Notes under the pieces: generated by a model | What the model was told of the DNA's origin: nothing | Seen by the model: only the letters and a program-made list of their open reading frames with translations | Database searches by the model: none | Source: Owenia fusiformis | Lineage: Eukaryota; Annelida; Polychaeta; Sabellida; Oweniidae | Length of the DNA: 64,000 nucleotides | Direction: 5' to 3' | NCBI GenBank assembly: GCA_903813345.2 | Contig: CAIIXF020000004.1 | Span: forward strand, 9,124,196 to 9,188,195 | Part shown: positions 38,001 through 47,096 of the stretch, piece after piece | Position numbering within the stretch: the first letter of the stretch is position 1 | Layout of the letters: each line of letters starts with the position of its first letter | Position numbers and translations under genes: made by a program

Positions 38001-41000
38001 AGGAAGGATAGCAGCATTAAATAAATCACATCCTGAAAAGACAAGGAGGTTATTTACTGTTAGGGATTGGATTTGAGTTTATTCAGAGGGAGTACTGCTA
38101 CATGTTTTTAGGAGAACTTGTACTTGATATTGTATAGTTGTGGTCCTTAAGAGATTGGTTCTCCACTTTTAATTGTCCAAACAAGAAGAATGGCAGAACT
38201 AAATAAATCACATCCTTAAAAGACAAAGAGGTCATACATATACTGCTAAATGTTTTTAGGAGAACTTGTACATATTGTAGAATTATAGATTAGTTCTCCA
38301 CTTTTAATTGTCTGATCAAGTATAAAGCTCCAGTATAAGGCAAATACTGTAGTTGTTATAAGGTCTCAGATGAAACCAATTGAGACTTTAAGGCAACAGT
38401 TATCCCTGGTTGTTATAGTATTACATGTTCACATCCAAGTTTTCATAACAAATGAAGCTTAACATCCCTAATGTTTTGTACATGTTGTATTAACCATGTT
38501 CAGGAATAGTAAAATTTCTAATGTTAATGATTTCAAATGACTGCTACTTTAGCTGTAGCTATGCCCCGGTATGTTATTTTTTGTTCCCAAAAATCTGAGG
38601 CAAAAGTACTTCTGAGTACTTAGCTCTGTTGTGTATTGGTATTATTCTATTCTTATTATTCATCACAATATTTAAGGATTTAGGCCCTGGGTGCAGCATT
38701 GAGTGTTAATTTTTGGAAACAATGCCTGAAAGGAATGGTTATTCTACAATGCATCGAGTCTTGAGTCTTGGGCTTAAATTCTTTTCATACATTGCAAAAT
38801 GTTTTTCTACCATCACTTAAAAGATATGAAATTACTAATCAAAGAACATATTTTCAATGAAAATTTTTGCAAGGGTCAAGCTATAGAGTGTTAATTTTTG
38901 GAATCAATGCTTGAAAGGAATGGTTATTCTACAATGCATCAAGTCTTGAGTCTTGGGCTTAAATTCTTTTCATACATTGCAAAATGTTTTTCTACCATCA
39001 CTTAAAAGATATGAAATTACTAATCAAAGAACATATTTTCAATGAAAATTTCTGCAAGGGTCAAGCTGTCAAAGCATCAAATTTCAATATGTAGAGTCAA
39101 GTTGTCAACCTTGACAAGCACTCAAGAAATGACCTTGGATGCAGTGATTGTTTATATACTGCACAGCAGTTAAATAAAATACTGTGTTTGGATTGGCTGG
39201 AATCAGACACACCCTGCCTAGCTACTGTGTGAATAATATGATAACCTGAACAGGGTTTTCACCAGGAAATTTTTAGACCCTGGATTTTTAGCGATATTGT
39301 GAATACTTGCGAATACTTCTCCCCATGTGAGATCAGAGATAATAATCATTCACCTGTATTAAATGATGGTCCTCATGAGGTACTGTAGAGTCCTTTCCCT
39401 TTGATAGGACAAACTGATTGTCTCTGGAATCTACCAGCTTCATCACTTCCATGCCTTGATCATCGCTCTTATTGGCCTGTTCATTCGCTTGGTCTGTATC
39501 ACGGTCATGTAGCCGTATCACTGCTTCAATGTTGTTTCCTTGCGCCTGAAATATAGTGCAGCAGAGGTCAAGGTCTTAAATCACAAGGTTGCAGCTTTGC
39601 ATACATTTTTGTAACCATTTACTGTAACGTATCAGTAAATGGTTAAAAAAGTGTAACAACTGGTTACAAATGCCAACCAATGAGTTAAGCCATCACAAAA
39701 AATGCTGAAAATTAGAATGACACTGATAATATGTTTAATAACGACTTCTCGGTAGTGACATAACAAGAAAATCCAGTGAAAATGACACTAGAAAAATATG
39801 AAGGCCATAATGTTATTTTGACAGAACTGATTCACGTCCACTTTTTATGAAAATACTACTGAGTGAAAGACAATGAACAAACTACATGTAGTGAATGCTC
39901 AAACTTCGGTCCATAGAACGAATGGCTCTGCCCACTTCGTGGGGGCCCTTCGTAAAAATACCTTATTAGCTTGTTCTTTTACTGCATTGTCAAATATATG
40001 ATCATCCAGGTCATGTTCAAGCTGATCTGCTGCCTTTGCCACTTGGTTAAGTATATCATCTATAACTCCCTCTATCTTAGTGCTTGAGTTTAGATGCTTC
40101 AGTCGCTCCTAATTTAAACATTGGTGTATATACACATATAAAATAGGTAATTATCACTATTAAATAGGTAACAACAATATGTGAGTATGTTGGTGTTTTT
40201 TAAAATTAGATATCTAGTGAGTTTTCATAGTTTCCGAGCCAGTCAACTGAAAATATTAGTAGGAAGCCATTTCAGCTCAAAATTCAAATTCAATGGTATA
40301 GTACAGATATCATATGCTAATCATATCATTCACAATGCCAATCATATGATAGATACACAATGCCAATCATATGTCAAATAGTGCTTGTCAAATAATGCAT
40401 GATGCCAAGCATATGATCCATGATGCCAATCATATGAGATACTCTACCTGAATGTCAGCCTTCTGCTTCTCTGCATTAAGTAAAGCATTGTATTCTTGTT
40501 CTTCTTTCAAAGTGGCATCTCTAAGAGCCTCAAGTCTCTGCTTGCTTGACTGAAATGTTTAAAATGGTTCGTTTACTTAAGTTTAAAACTCTGCCCCCCC
40601 CCCCCTCCCCTCGTATACTTCTTTCAAGTAGTATCTCTAAGAGCCTCAAGTCTCTGCTTGCTTGACTGAAATGTTTAAAATGGTAAATAAATGTTTACTA
40701 AAATTTAAAGCTCTGCGCCCCCTCCCCCCCTTCTCCCCTCATATACTTCTTTCAAAGTAGTATCTCTAAGAGCCTCAAGTCTCTGCTTGCTTGACTGAAA
40801 TGTTTAAAATGGTTTGTTTACTAAAATTTAAAACTCTGCCCACCCCTCCCCTCGTATACTTCTTTCAAGTAGTATCTCTAAGAGTCTCAAGTCTCTGCTT
40901 GCTTGACTGAAATGTTTAAAATGGTTTGTTTACTAAGATTTAAAGCTCTGCGCCCCCTCCCCCCTTCTCCCCTCATATACTTCTTTCAAAGTAGTATCTC

Positions 41001-42349
41001 TAAGAGTCTCAAGTCTCTGCTTGCTTGAATGAAATGTTTAAAATGGTTTGTTTACTAAAATTTAAAGCTCTGCCCCCCCCCCTTCTCCCCTCATATACTT
41101 CTTTCAAAGTAGTATCTCTAAGAGTCTCAAGTCTCTGCTTGCTTGACTGAAATGTTTAAAATGGTTTGTTTACTAAAATTTAAAGCTCTGCCCCCCCCCC
41201 CCTTCTCCCCTCATATACTTCTTTCAAGTAGTATCTCTAAGAGTCTCAAGTCTCTGCTTGCTTGACTGAAATGTTTAAAATGGTTTGTTTACTAAAATTT
41301 TAATGCTCTGCCCCCCCCCCCTCTCCCCTCGTATACTTCTTCCAAAGTAGCATCTCTAAAGAGTCTTGAGTCTCTGCTTACTCGACTGAAATGTTTAAAA
41401 TGGTTTGTTGTAGTAAACTGAAACGGTACCTACAATTTCAATTTTGGTATAGTTTGTCCCCTCTCCCCTTATACATGTATATACATTTTGTATTTATCAA
41501 AATTTTAAAATTGATAGATTTGTTTTTACCCCTCTCTTCCTAACAAAATTAAGATTGTTCTTCCAAAACTTTGACAAAATCGACTCCATTCTTAACTGAA
41601 ACACCACTTTTCAGATCATATAAGATCATCACTGACCTGTTTAATATTTAGAAAATCCCTGTAGTTCCCTTTCAAAGCATTATCAAGCCAGTCCATGGAG
41701 GTGAATATTAGAACCTCACTTTCGTTAAGTTCCTTCATAAACGTGTTGAAGACATCAGCCTGGTAATGGCGTTCATCTATAGGAATGTTTTTATTGGCCG
41801 ATGTTCTTTTCACATACTCGACCAATCTTTCTATTGCAAATTTTTTGCGTCGAAGTAAGGTGCCCAATCTGAAAAATAAATCTATGTTTTCACAAAAGTT
41901 AACACTGATTTATTGTATATTTCTAAAACGGATCAATAATGAAAATCATTTTAGAGAAATATTTATGTTTATTAATTACTTTACACTTTAGACTCCGGAA
42001 AAGCTATTAGACTCTGGAGCAAGAGGGTCTAAAGAGAATCTCCAGAGTCTAAAAGTGAGAACCTTGACAATACTTACTTTTGGAATGAATTCTTTTTCCA
42101 CTCATAATGTGTCTGAACTGGCTTTGGCACTGGAGGTTTCACTGGGGCTGGTTCAGCTTGTCTCTTCTGAATGTTCAATTGGTGAACTTTCACTATATGG
42201 TGACCAATATCCGCTTGAACTGTCTCAGTCCCCGACCAGATCACAACAATCCCTATGTAGATGACAGACCCAATACTCATGCAGGTCAAAATCCTGGATG
42301 ACATTTTGAGGAATCCTACATCGACTAAATTTCTGCTTTTACGACGCAT
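22796..42349 (-). CDS. TMCO3: TMCO3-like transmembrane and coiled-coil cation/proton antiporter, 15 exons
   Basis: The translation of about 786 residues has the TMCO3 plan: an N-terminal hydrophobic segment (about residues 14-35), a hydrophilic region with coiled coils (about 91-315), then a CPA2/KefB-type Na+/H+ exchanger domain of about 12 membrane helices (about 316-705) and a hydrophilic acidic tail. Conserved features seen: [50 protein letters not shown] (with the membrane-buried Asp), [23 protein letters not shown] and [20 protein letters not shown], each matching the family as I know it. The vertebrate protein is near 680 residues, so the N-terminal half is somewhat longer here. Expected role: monovalent cation/proton exchange in a membrane; substrate and location are not shown by sequence. 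All exon phases fit. Several introns contain tandem copies of exon edges. Confidence 0.95.
24733..24824 (-). CDS. TMCO3: TMCO3 exon 14
   Basis: Encodes the last membrane helix, [20 protein letters not shown], and a short basic segment; ends in phase 2 (AG) before GTACAA. Confidence 0.9.
25165..26013 (-). repeat. Seven extra tandem copies of the exon 13 donor half
   Basis: The exon word GAAATGAGTCCTAGCTGCCTT (plus strand, allowing variants) recurs at about 25186, 25312, 25433, 25546, 25662, 25783, 25904 and finally 26020 in the real exon; spacing about 115-126 bp. On the minus strand each unit encodes part of [19 protein letters not shown] followed by an intact GTATGT donor. Confidence 0.93.
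26014..26163 (-). CDS. TMCO3: TMCO3 exon 13
   Basis: Acceptor CAG, 50 codons, donor GTATGT. Encodes a helix ([13 protein letters not shown]), HYKWIV and the conserved [20 protein letters not shown]. It is the only place where the acceptor half and the donor half of this exon occur together; extra half-copies flank it on both sides. Confidence 0.92.
26230..26580 (-). repeat. Extra tandem copies of the exon 13 acceptor half
   Basis: Units of about 136 bp at 26241-26303 and 26377-26439, and a decayed one at about 26511-26578, repeat the exon 13 start on the minus strand (CAG acceptor, TTCTTCACAAGTGTGTTTGT through KWIV) and then diverge into GTAGATATGCACAC instead of the rest of the exon. Confidence 0.9.
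26690..27375. repeat. 162-bp tandem satellite, about five units (intron 12)
   Basis: Unit landmarks: AAAATGGCTGCC, CATTTACCCAGAATGCC, AAAAACTAATCAG, ATCCCTGAAAATTTGAAATT, GACAAGACTTTACAGACAAG. The same unit forms the array at 34.88-36.20 kb in another intron of the same gene. Confidence 0.92.
27376..27930 (+). mobile_element. Dispersed repeat ending in a GGAC microsatellite
   Basis: Two further AAAATGGC(T/C)GACA motifs lead to TTTTGGAGAAAACTGCCGGA, a (GGAC/AGAC)n tract at 27842-27910 and TATGTGGTGGGGACATAA. Similar ends occur at about 32.91-32.99, 34.62-34.72 and 36.2 kb, suggesting one retroposed or amplified family. Confidence 0.6.
28289..28368 (-). CDS. TMCO3: TMCO3 exon 12
   Basis: GT completes the Gly codon of exon 11; encodes [15 protein letters not shown] and [11 protein letters not shown]; donor GTATTG. 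Confidence 0.92.
28611..28761 (-). CDS. TMCO3: TMCO3 exon 11
   Basis: Encodes [20 protein letters not shown] and SIEP-like [20 protein letters not shown]; donor GTAAGT; ends in phase 1. Contains the Glu of SMELGCF conserved in the family. Confidence 0.93.
29338..29474 (-). CDS. TMCO3: TMCO3 exon 10
   Basis: Encodes a helix ([20 protein letters not shown]) and the next ([13 protein letters not shown]); donor GTGAGT. Confidence 0.93.
29500..29582 (-). pseudogene. Partial tandem copy of TMCO3 exon 10
   Basis: About 127 bp from the real exon, a copy of its middle encodes [17 protein letters not shown] with silent and conservative differences from the exon ([17 protein letters not shown]). It has no matching acceptor and lacks the exon's 3' half, so it should not be used. 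Confidence 0.85.
30178..30333 (-). CDS. TMCO3: TMCO3 exon 9
   Basis: Encodes [20 protein letters not shown] with the conserved QD, and [17 protein letters not shown], then a helix; donor GTAAGT, phase 1 end. Confidence 0.93.
31314..31685 (+). mobile_element. Dispersed repeat, second copy (plus orientation)
   Basis: Matches 3726-4100 inverted, from ATTCGTTTGACTTCACTTCT to the GCACGCAGGGTA end. Differences are scattered substitutions and short indels, consistent with an old mobile family. Confidence 0.75.
32000..33000 (+). mobile_element. AATGGC-rich dispersed repeat with GGAC tail
   Basis: Successive motifs such as TTTTTCAAAATGGC and AACAAAATCGCTCCACTA repeat at roughly 120-bp spacing, ending in GAGTTATTGCCCGGACGGAC, a GTAC/GGAC tract, and TAACTTCGTTCGATGGGATA. 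No intact ORF. Confidence 0.6.
34020..34735 (+). mobile_element. AATGGC-rich dispersed repeat with GGAC/CTGA tail
   Basis: Same architecture as 32.0-33.0 kb: CAGCCATTTTGAATTTTCTGA and CGGCCATTTTGAATTTTACGA units about 130 bp apart, then GAGTTATCTTCCGGACAGAC, a short microsatellite and GAACTTCGTTCGTTGGGATA. Confidence 0.6.
34880..36260. repeat. 162-bp tandem satellite, about eight units (intron 8)
   Basis: AAAATGGC(C/G)GCC or close variants recur at about 34934, 35097, 35259, 35421, 35583, 35745, 35908 and 36071. The unit matches the intron 12 array at 26.69-27.37 kb. The array ends in CCCGCCC-rich sequence at about 36.21-36.25 kb. Confidence 0.93.
36280..36425. repeat. Dispersed repeat abutting the exon 8 donor
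   Basis: GCAAAATGTCATCACCTGCC, ATTTGTTAC and TGGTGGTGACATAAAAA match 42.93-43.06 kb (AAAATGTCACCACCTGCTAT, TTTGTTGGTGACATAAAAAC). The repeat ends within a few bases of the exon 8 splice donor. Confidence 0.7.
36430..36619 (-). CDS. TMCO3: TMCO3 exon 8
   Basis: Encodes [20 protein letters not shown], a helix, and [20 protein letters not shown]; donor GTAAGA, phase 1 end. The open frame on the opposite strand at 36312-36623 is its shadow. Confidence 0.93.
36930..37022 (-). CDS. TMCO3: TMCO3 exon 7
   Basis: Encodes [20 protein letters not shown] and [10 protein letters not shown], phase 0 at both ends; acceptor TTTCAG, donor GTAAGA. Confidence 0.93.
37044..37218. mobile_element. Small inverted-repeat element, GTTCCACTT family, copy 5
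   Basis: ACAGTAAAACTTGTCTAAGTGG to TTCACTAGTTTTATTGTATT, with internal AAAGTGTTCCA words; diverged. Lies within 25 bases of exon 7's acceptor. Confidence 0.55.
37375..37895. repeat. 61-bp-scale minisatellite in intron 6
   Basis: About eight units of TTTCCAGTTATTCAACAATC, TCTTTCTGTAAACTGTAAAC, ATACTTTTGGGTCACCCTGT. It abuts the exon 6 donor but does not include exon sequence. One unit is split by a T-rich insertion near 37.56 kb. Confidence 0.92.
37904..38032 (-). CDS. TMCO3: TMCO3 exon 6
   Basis: 43 codons, first helices of the antiporter domain: [36 protein letters not shown]. Acceptor TTTTCAG, donor GTATGA. Confidence 0.93.
38033..38300 (-). repeat. Partial tandem copy of the exon 6 acceptor region and upstream intron
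   Basis: About 182 bp upstream of the real acceptor, the minus strand repeats AAGGATGTGATTTATTTAGT then departs; the neighbouring intron word GTTTTTAGGAGAACTTGTAC is also duplicated (38.10 and 38.25 kb). The copy's acceptor has become AAG. Confidence 0.8.
38701..39067. repeat. 185-bp direct tandem duplication in intron 5
   Basis: Two near-identical copies, 38701-38885 and 38886-39067, from GAGTGTTAATTTTTGGAA to GCAAGGGTCAAGCT. No exon sequence included. Confidence 0.93.
39354..39545 (-). CDS. TMCO3: TMCO3 exon 5
   Basis: 64 codons, hydrophilic linker between coiled coil and antiporter domain: [20 protein letters not shown], ending EDHHLIQ; donor GTGAAT. Confidence 0.85.
39962..40108 (-). 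CDS. TMCO3: TMCO3 exon 4
   Basis: 49 codons of predicted helix: [36 protein letters not shown]; acceptor AATTAG, donor GTATTT. Confidence 0.88.
40448..40549 (-). CDS. TMCO3: TMCO3 exon 3
   Basis: 34 codons of coiled coil: [34 protein letters not shown]. The 5' half with the acceptor is the unit of the array at 40.6-41.4 kb. Confidence 0.9.
40590..41405 (-). repeat. Seven extra tandem copies of the exon 3 acceptor half
   Basis: Units of about 115-128 bp. On the minus strand each contains CATTTCAG, TCAAGCAAGCAGAGACTTGA (or a one-base variant), then CTCTTAGAGATACTACTTTG and a diverged continuation running into a G-rich tract. One copy (about 41.02 kb) reads CATTCAAGC and has lost the CAG; the most distal (about 41.37 kb) is the most diverged. 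Confidence 0.93.
41637..41868 (-). CDS. TMCO3: TMCO3 exon 2
   Basis: One base completes Lys, then [20 protein letters not shown] ... [19 protein letters not shown]; helical and charged. Donor GTCAGT. Confidence 0.9.
42078..42349 (-). CDS. TMCO3: TMCO3 exon 1
   Basis: ATG at 42349 with an in-frame TAA six bases upstream. Basic start ([11 protein letters not shown]) and a hydrophobic segment ([19 protein letters not shown]) that could be a signal peptide or anchor, then a Pro-rich linker ([14 protein letters not shown]). Donor GTAAGT, phase 2 end. Confidence 0.9.
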
Positions 42350-43436
42350 CACTTATAAAGCTATACTGTGATGACATATTTGAGTATTCGGGGAATTAAT
42401 CCTTATATTTCTAAATGAGTTTTTTTCAATTAGTATTGTTTCAATTTTAAATCCACTTGTTTATTGAGCTCATCCTGTTGTGGTATAGTCCAAAAACCGA
42501 TCAATTTATTGATTTCACACAGTCGCATTTTGTATTGTTGTAGTTTAACAGATAGAGATATGTTTAACTGATATCCTAATTTCAAATATGTTTTTTTTCA
42601 ATTCAAGGCCATAAAAAACAATACAGTTCAACTTCTGGATGATCCCATTTGCCGTGCGTGTATATGGGTTCACATGTATGGTATATCAATCCTGGAATTG
42701 TTATTGCAGGAAAGTACCAGCACAATGAATCTTTTGTTCATCATCTGTAGTTTAAAATCAATTTAATGCTTCAACATATTTTCTCAGTACTTATTCCATA
42801 GTTCAACTGGTATTAAACATAATTTGATCCATTGTCTGATGACTGCAGTTTCAACCATTTTCAGCATTGGACAATCTGAAAGAAGAAAATAAATTGTTAT
42901 GATAATTTATTCAACAAGGCATTAACGTGTAAAATGTCACCACCTGCTATTTGTTACAGATGCTGAATGCCAACCACCTAATGATGGTGGCCAAACACCA
43001 TCCACAAAAAAGTTGGAGACTAATATACATCACCACTTTTGTTGGTGACATAAAAACCTTAGCAAAATACACAAAACTTAATACATGACGTATGCTGTTG
43101 TATCCATCCAGCCTCAAAATGTGCCAATAAGGTAGCTGCCAAGTGGCAATGTGTGAATAGCGCAAGTTGAGGCATTACATTATAGGCCCTGTGGAGTACT
43201 ATTTGTAAATTTCTCATGCAATCTTACATGTAGCTAATAATCTCCTTAGTATAATTATTGATAAAATTGCATTTTGAACATTTCCCAAACCAAGCAAATA
43301 AGCATAAAACCCAGAGGTTTTTTAATATGATTACAGCCCTTGGCCAATGATTTCACTGTTAAGGTTTATGAAAACACAGAATGAAATCCTGTGTTAAGAG
43401 GCTGATGTGAAAGTCAGTCCACCGTGGGGTTTGAAC

Positions 43437-43448
43437 CTACGACCCCTC
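43437..43448 (-). promoter_or_regulatory. Possible pol III B-box (SINE remnant)
   Basis: The minus strand reads GTAGGTTCAAACCCCACGG, a good tRNA T-arm/B-box match, with an upstream GACCATTCGCCTGG that may be a decayed A-box. No full tRNA fold is evident. Confidence 0.4.
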
Positions 43449-43665
43449 CATTTCCAGGCGAATGGTCTATGAGATTTTAAGAGGTAAAATCCAAACAGTT
43501 CTGGGAACAGGCATTTAAAGGTATCTATCACATCTGTTATGACTTTACTGGCCTGAGAAAGAAAAATCCATAATTAAATAAGTAATTTGCAAGTCATGTC
43601 AAATTAAACTGCAAACCATAAAACATATTGATTAAAATAGAAAACTGTTCATGCAATTTGTCTGG

Positions 43666-44073
43666 AACCTTCTACTCTTACCGCTCTGATTTAAACAAAG
43701 TTCTCAATTTCAGTGAATATTCCAAGTACTGTAAAATTGCAGAGTTAGAAATTTGGTGAAATATATGGCTCTGTACTACTGTTTCTCTTGTGATTGACAA
43801 CAGTTATGCTATTATACAGCTAATAAGAATATTTTTATTTTTTTGTAAATCAATTTTGGCATCATGCATAACCTTCTACTCTTACCGCTCTGATTTAAAC
43901 AAAGTTCTTAATTTCAGTGAATATTCCAAGTACTGTAAGATTGCAGAGTTAGAAATTTGGTGAAATATATGGCTCTGTACTACTGTTTCTCTTGTGATTG
44001 ACAACAGTTATGCTATTATACAGCTAATAAGAATATTTTTATTTTTTTGTAAATCAATTTTTGCATCATGCAC
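43666..44073. repeat. Recent 204-bp direct tandem duplication
   Basis: Copies at 43666-43869 and 43870-44073, starting AACCTTCTACTCTTACCGCT and ending CAATTTTnGCATCATGCA; only a few base differences. Confidence 0.95.
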
Positions 44074-45800
44074 ACTCTCCCAGTATATTTGAATCAAATC
44101 AGCCTTGCACTATTTAGTTAACATTAGAAATTACTTGAATTGGGATTCTTTATCATTATTGATGATAATATAATCACCCCTTTTCCATACAAGATTGCCT
44201 ATCCAGATATGTGCCAATATGCTACGAGACCATTTTATCCTATTAGCTCATTCATTCCATTCTTTTTCATGTATTCTTGCAAGAATTCACCAAATCTAAA
44301 TAAGCATCGATGATCTAAAAATGGCAAATCTGCAAAATTTAAATGCCACCAAATTAAACCACAATTTACAGTATGTACTGTAATTCGCTCAGATAAGCAA
44401 GGAGGAAGTCTAGATTATGAGTTGATTTAATCAGAAGAACACATAGTAGTAAGTAGATTTAGTCAGTATTAGCAAGGATGTCCTTGGTATTAGTAACATT
44501 ATAATTATTATATAATCAATTTGTAAGCAAGAATGTAGGGTTAAAGTTGAGGTGAACAAGAAACCAACATTAGAATGAATTTGTCCAGTATGTTACACTA
44601 TTCAAAATATTATTGATTAAAAAATCAAAATTTTGGCTGGGCTTAAATGTTATTCTTATTCTTTTTAACCATTCAAATGTTCTATAACCAATTGTAAATT
44701 TCAAATTTGACTTCGTTGTCAACGAGTCGTATTAAGCGAGATACATGAACAGGTAATTCAAATGGAAAAAAACAACCATTGGTACGGTAGTACCACCCTA
44801 TCATACCAATCCAAGAGGGGAAAAACCCAAGGGTCCAGAGAAGACATATGACTATAATGTAAATCTGTATTGAGAAGACAACATTGCTGATTGGTCAAAT
44901 TGAAAGACTAATTTTATATAAAGGTGCAACAATTATTGCGGGGGGGGGGGGGGCATTCAACGATCATCGACCAGTGTCAAAATATATTTAAGTTTGGATA
45001 TTTCATCAAGACTATCTACAATGAAACACCCTGGATGAACATTATTTCAGCTGATATTCCTCTTGAATCGGATGGATCTTAAAAATCAATCTAAGCTCTG
45101 GAGTTTCCCCCCTCTTATACATGTTCTGTCCATTATAAGTAGCTGTGATTATCAAGGGTGGAATTTGAATAATGACAAGTGTTTAATTTTTCCATTGAAC
45201 TTGGTAAGACCATTGAAATGTCAGCAAATAGAGCTTGTGCTATTGTTTATTATGGAAATACAAATATACCTAACTTTAAATAAATATTGATATGACATGG
45301 CATAACATGGAGAAATAGCGCAACTGATTTGGGCTTGTGCCATATACATATTGTACAATGGCATTTGACCTTGCACCCTTTAACAGCATTTCAAGTTAAT
45401 TCCATGCAAAAACAGTTTCTGCTTGTTAATTAATTTGTTTCAACTATTGAAATTCCTCCATCTAAATACACATACAGTAAAATTTTAAATGTTTGTAAGT
45501 ACTTTGAATTTAAAAAGTAAGCAATCAAAGGACCATGTTGAAACAGTATGATGATAGAACAGTATGAAAATAGTAACATTTATACATGTCGTAACTTTTG
45601 TCTAATTTAGTTTGTTTTGTAGTTTAGCTATCATACCTGTGGCCTCTTATATTTTGATGCTTCTCTGCCATGTTATTTTCGGAAAAATTAACATGGCTGA
45701 AACTCCCTAAATTACAAAATTAAAATCTTGCGAGGTCTAATCTCGATCCATGCGAGAAAAGCTTCCCCTAGATCGGAAATTAGAGCAAATAAACAACAAG

Positions 45801-45955
45801 GTGTCAAACACAGGAACCTGTATCAACACCTGACAGTGACATTTATTATACATGTTGTATAAGAGATTTATTCCCAGGGTTCTGTCACCAATAGATGTCA
45901 CTGTAACTGTCAGGTGTTGATACAGGTTCCTGTGGTGTCAAAGTTATCACACAGG
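45801..45955. repeat. Short inverted repeat, arms about 45 bp
   Basis: GGTGTCAAACACAGGAACCT and GTATCAACACCTGACAGTGAC at the left are inverted at the right (GTCACTGTAACTGTCAGGTG, TTGATACAGGTTCCTGTGGT). Confidence 0.85.
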
Positions 45956-45979
45956 TCGAAGTTACCCCAAAATGGTCTC

Positions 45980-46520
45980 GATTATCCCGTGCCAGGACTA
46001 TAGTCATGCGAACGTCTTATTCTTTTGCCTGTACGATTACAACATGGGAGAATTTTCTACGCTTCTTACACTTAAGATACCTATTTCAATAGATTCCTTG
46101 GTATTTTAGCATTCTTTTCGTGTAGTTGAATCCACAATTGTCTGGGTTTATCGGCAGAACAAAGAAATTTTCGTTCTTGATCGCAACATTTGCGTGTAAT
46201 ATTTAACTTATTTCAACCGTCAAATTCTTCCATTTATTGGTTATCCGGGCCACTTCCGGGTCAGTCAAACTGGGAATCCCCTTTTAAATTCAACTGCCAT
46301 CTTGGAAAGTGATGGAATATCTCTCGATGAAAAAGAAAAATGTTCCCATTCTGCCGATATACCCAAACAATTGTGGATTCAACTACACGAAAAGAATGCT
46401 AAAATACCCAGGAATCTATTGGTATCTTAAGTGTAAGGGGCGTAGATAATTCTCATAAGTTGTAATCGTACAGGCAAAAGAATGCGCTCGTTACAGGACT
46501 ATAGTCCTGGTACGGGATAA
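45980..46520. repeat. Palindrome, arms about 200 bp
   Basis: Left arm from TTATCCCGTGCCAGGACTAT through CTTTTGCCTGTACGATTACA to CACAATTGTCTGGGTTTATC; right arm is the inverse, ending ACTATAGTCCTGGTACGGGA. Loop about 120 bp. Probably a non-autonomous inverted-repeat element. Confidence 0.85.
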
Positions 46521-46851
46521 GGTCTCGACATTACACCCCTTCGCCCTATTTGTGGACCAATCTGAAATGGGACAGCATCTTCTCCAATCAATTGAGGTTG
46601 GGCCTTGCAGCCGAAGGTAAGCCATACAACCGAAGGTAAGCCATACAACCTAATTTTGCCGATTCAATCTGACGGAGAATGCCGAGCCTCTATTTTTGAC
46701 CAATTAGAGGCGTCCTCTTCACATTCGTGGTACCCTCGGCCGACTTCGTTTGCAAAGAAAAGCTTCAGCAATCTTCGGCAATCTCCGCTTTTTCTTGAGG
46801 AATCTTCGGTTGATTGCCAAAAGTTAGTCATATAAATCCGACCGTTATATG

Positions 46852-46990
46852 ATGTTCTTCGATATTCCTAGTTCTTATTTGGATATTTATTTTTTATCAT
46901 TTTCTTTGCATATACGGTGCTCGTATGCAAGAAAATAAGAAAAAATAAATATCCAAATCAGAAAAAGTAACAATAGATAACATCATACGA
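46852..46990. repeat. Inverted repeat, arms about 60 bp
   Basis: CTTATTTGGATATTTATTTT with CATTTTCTTTGCATA is mirrored by AGAAAATAAGAAAAAATAAA and TATCCAAATCAG. Small loop near 46.92 kb. Confidence 0.7.
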
Positions 46991-47096
46991 GGGTCAGATT
47001 TTGACTACCAAAAGTCGACACCCAATAAAAATCATGACCTTACTTCCTGCGAAAGCTATTTGGATTTTGATATAATAGCTTTCCCACGGAGCATTT

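Larger units (their letters stand above)
42350..45780. other. Upstream of TMCO3, no gene seen
   Basis: Presumed TMCO3 promoter region (no clear core element seen), a repeat shared with 36.28-36.43 kb at 42.91-43.06 kb, a possible SINE box at 43.44 kb, a recent 204-bp tandem duplication, and a 14-G run near 44.94 kb. Confidence 0.5.
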
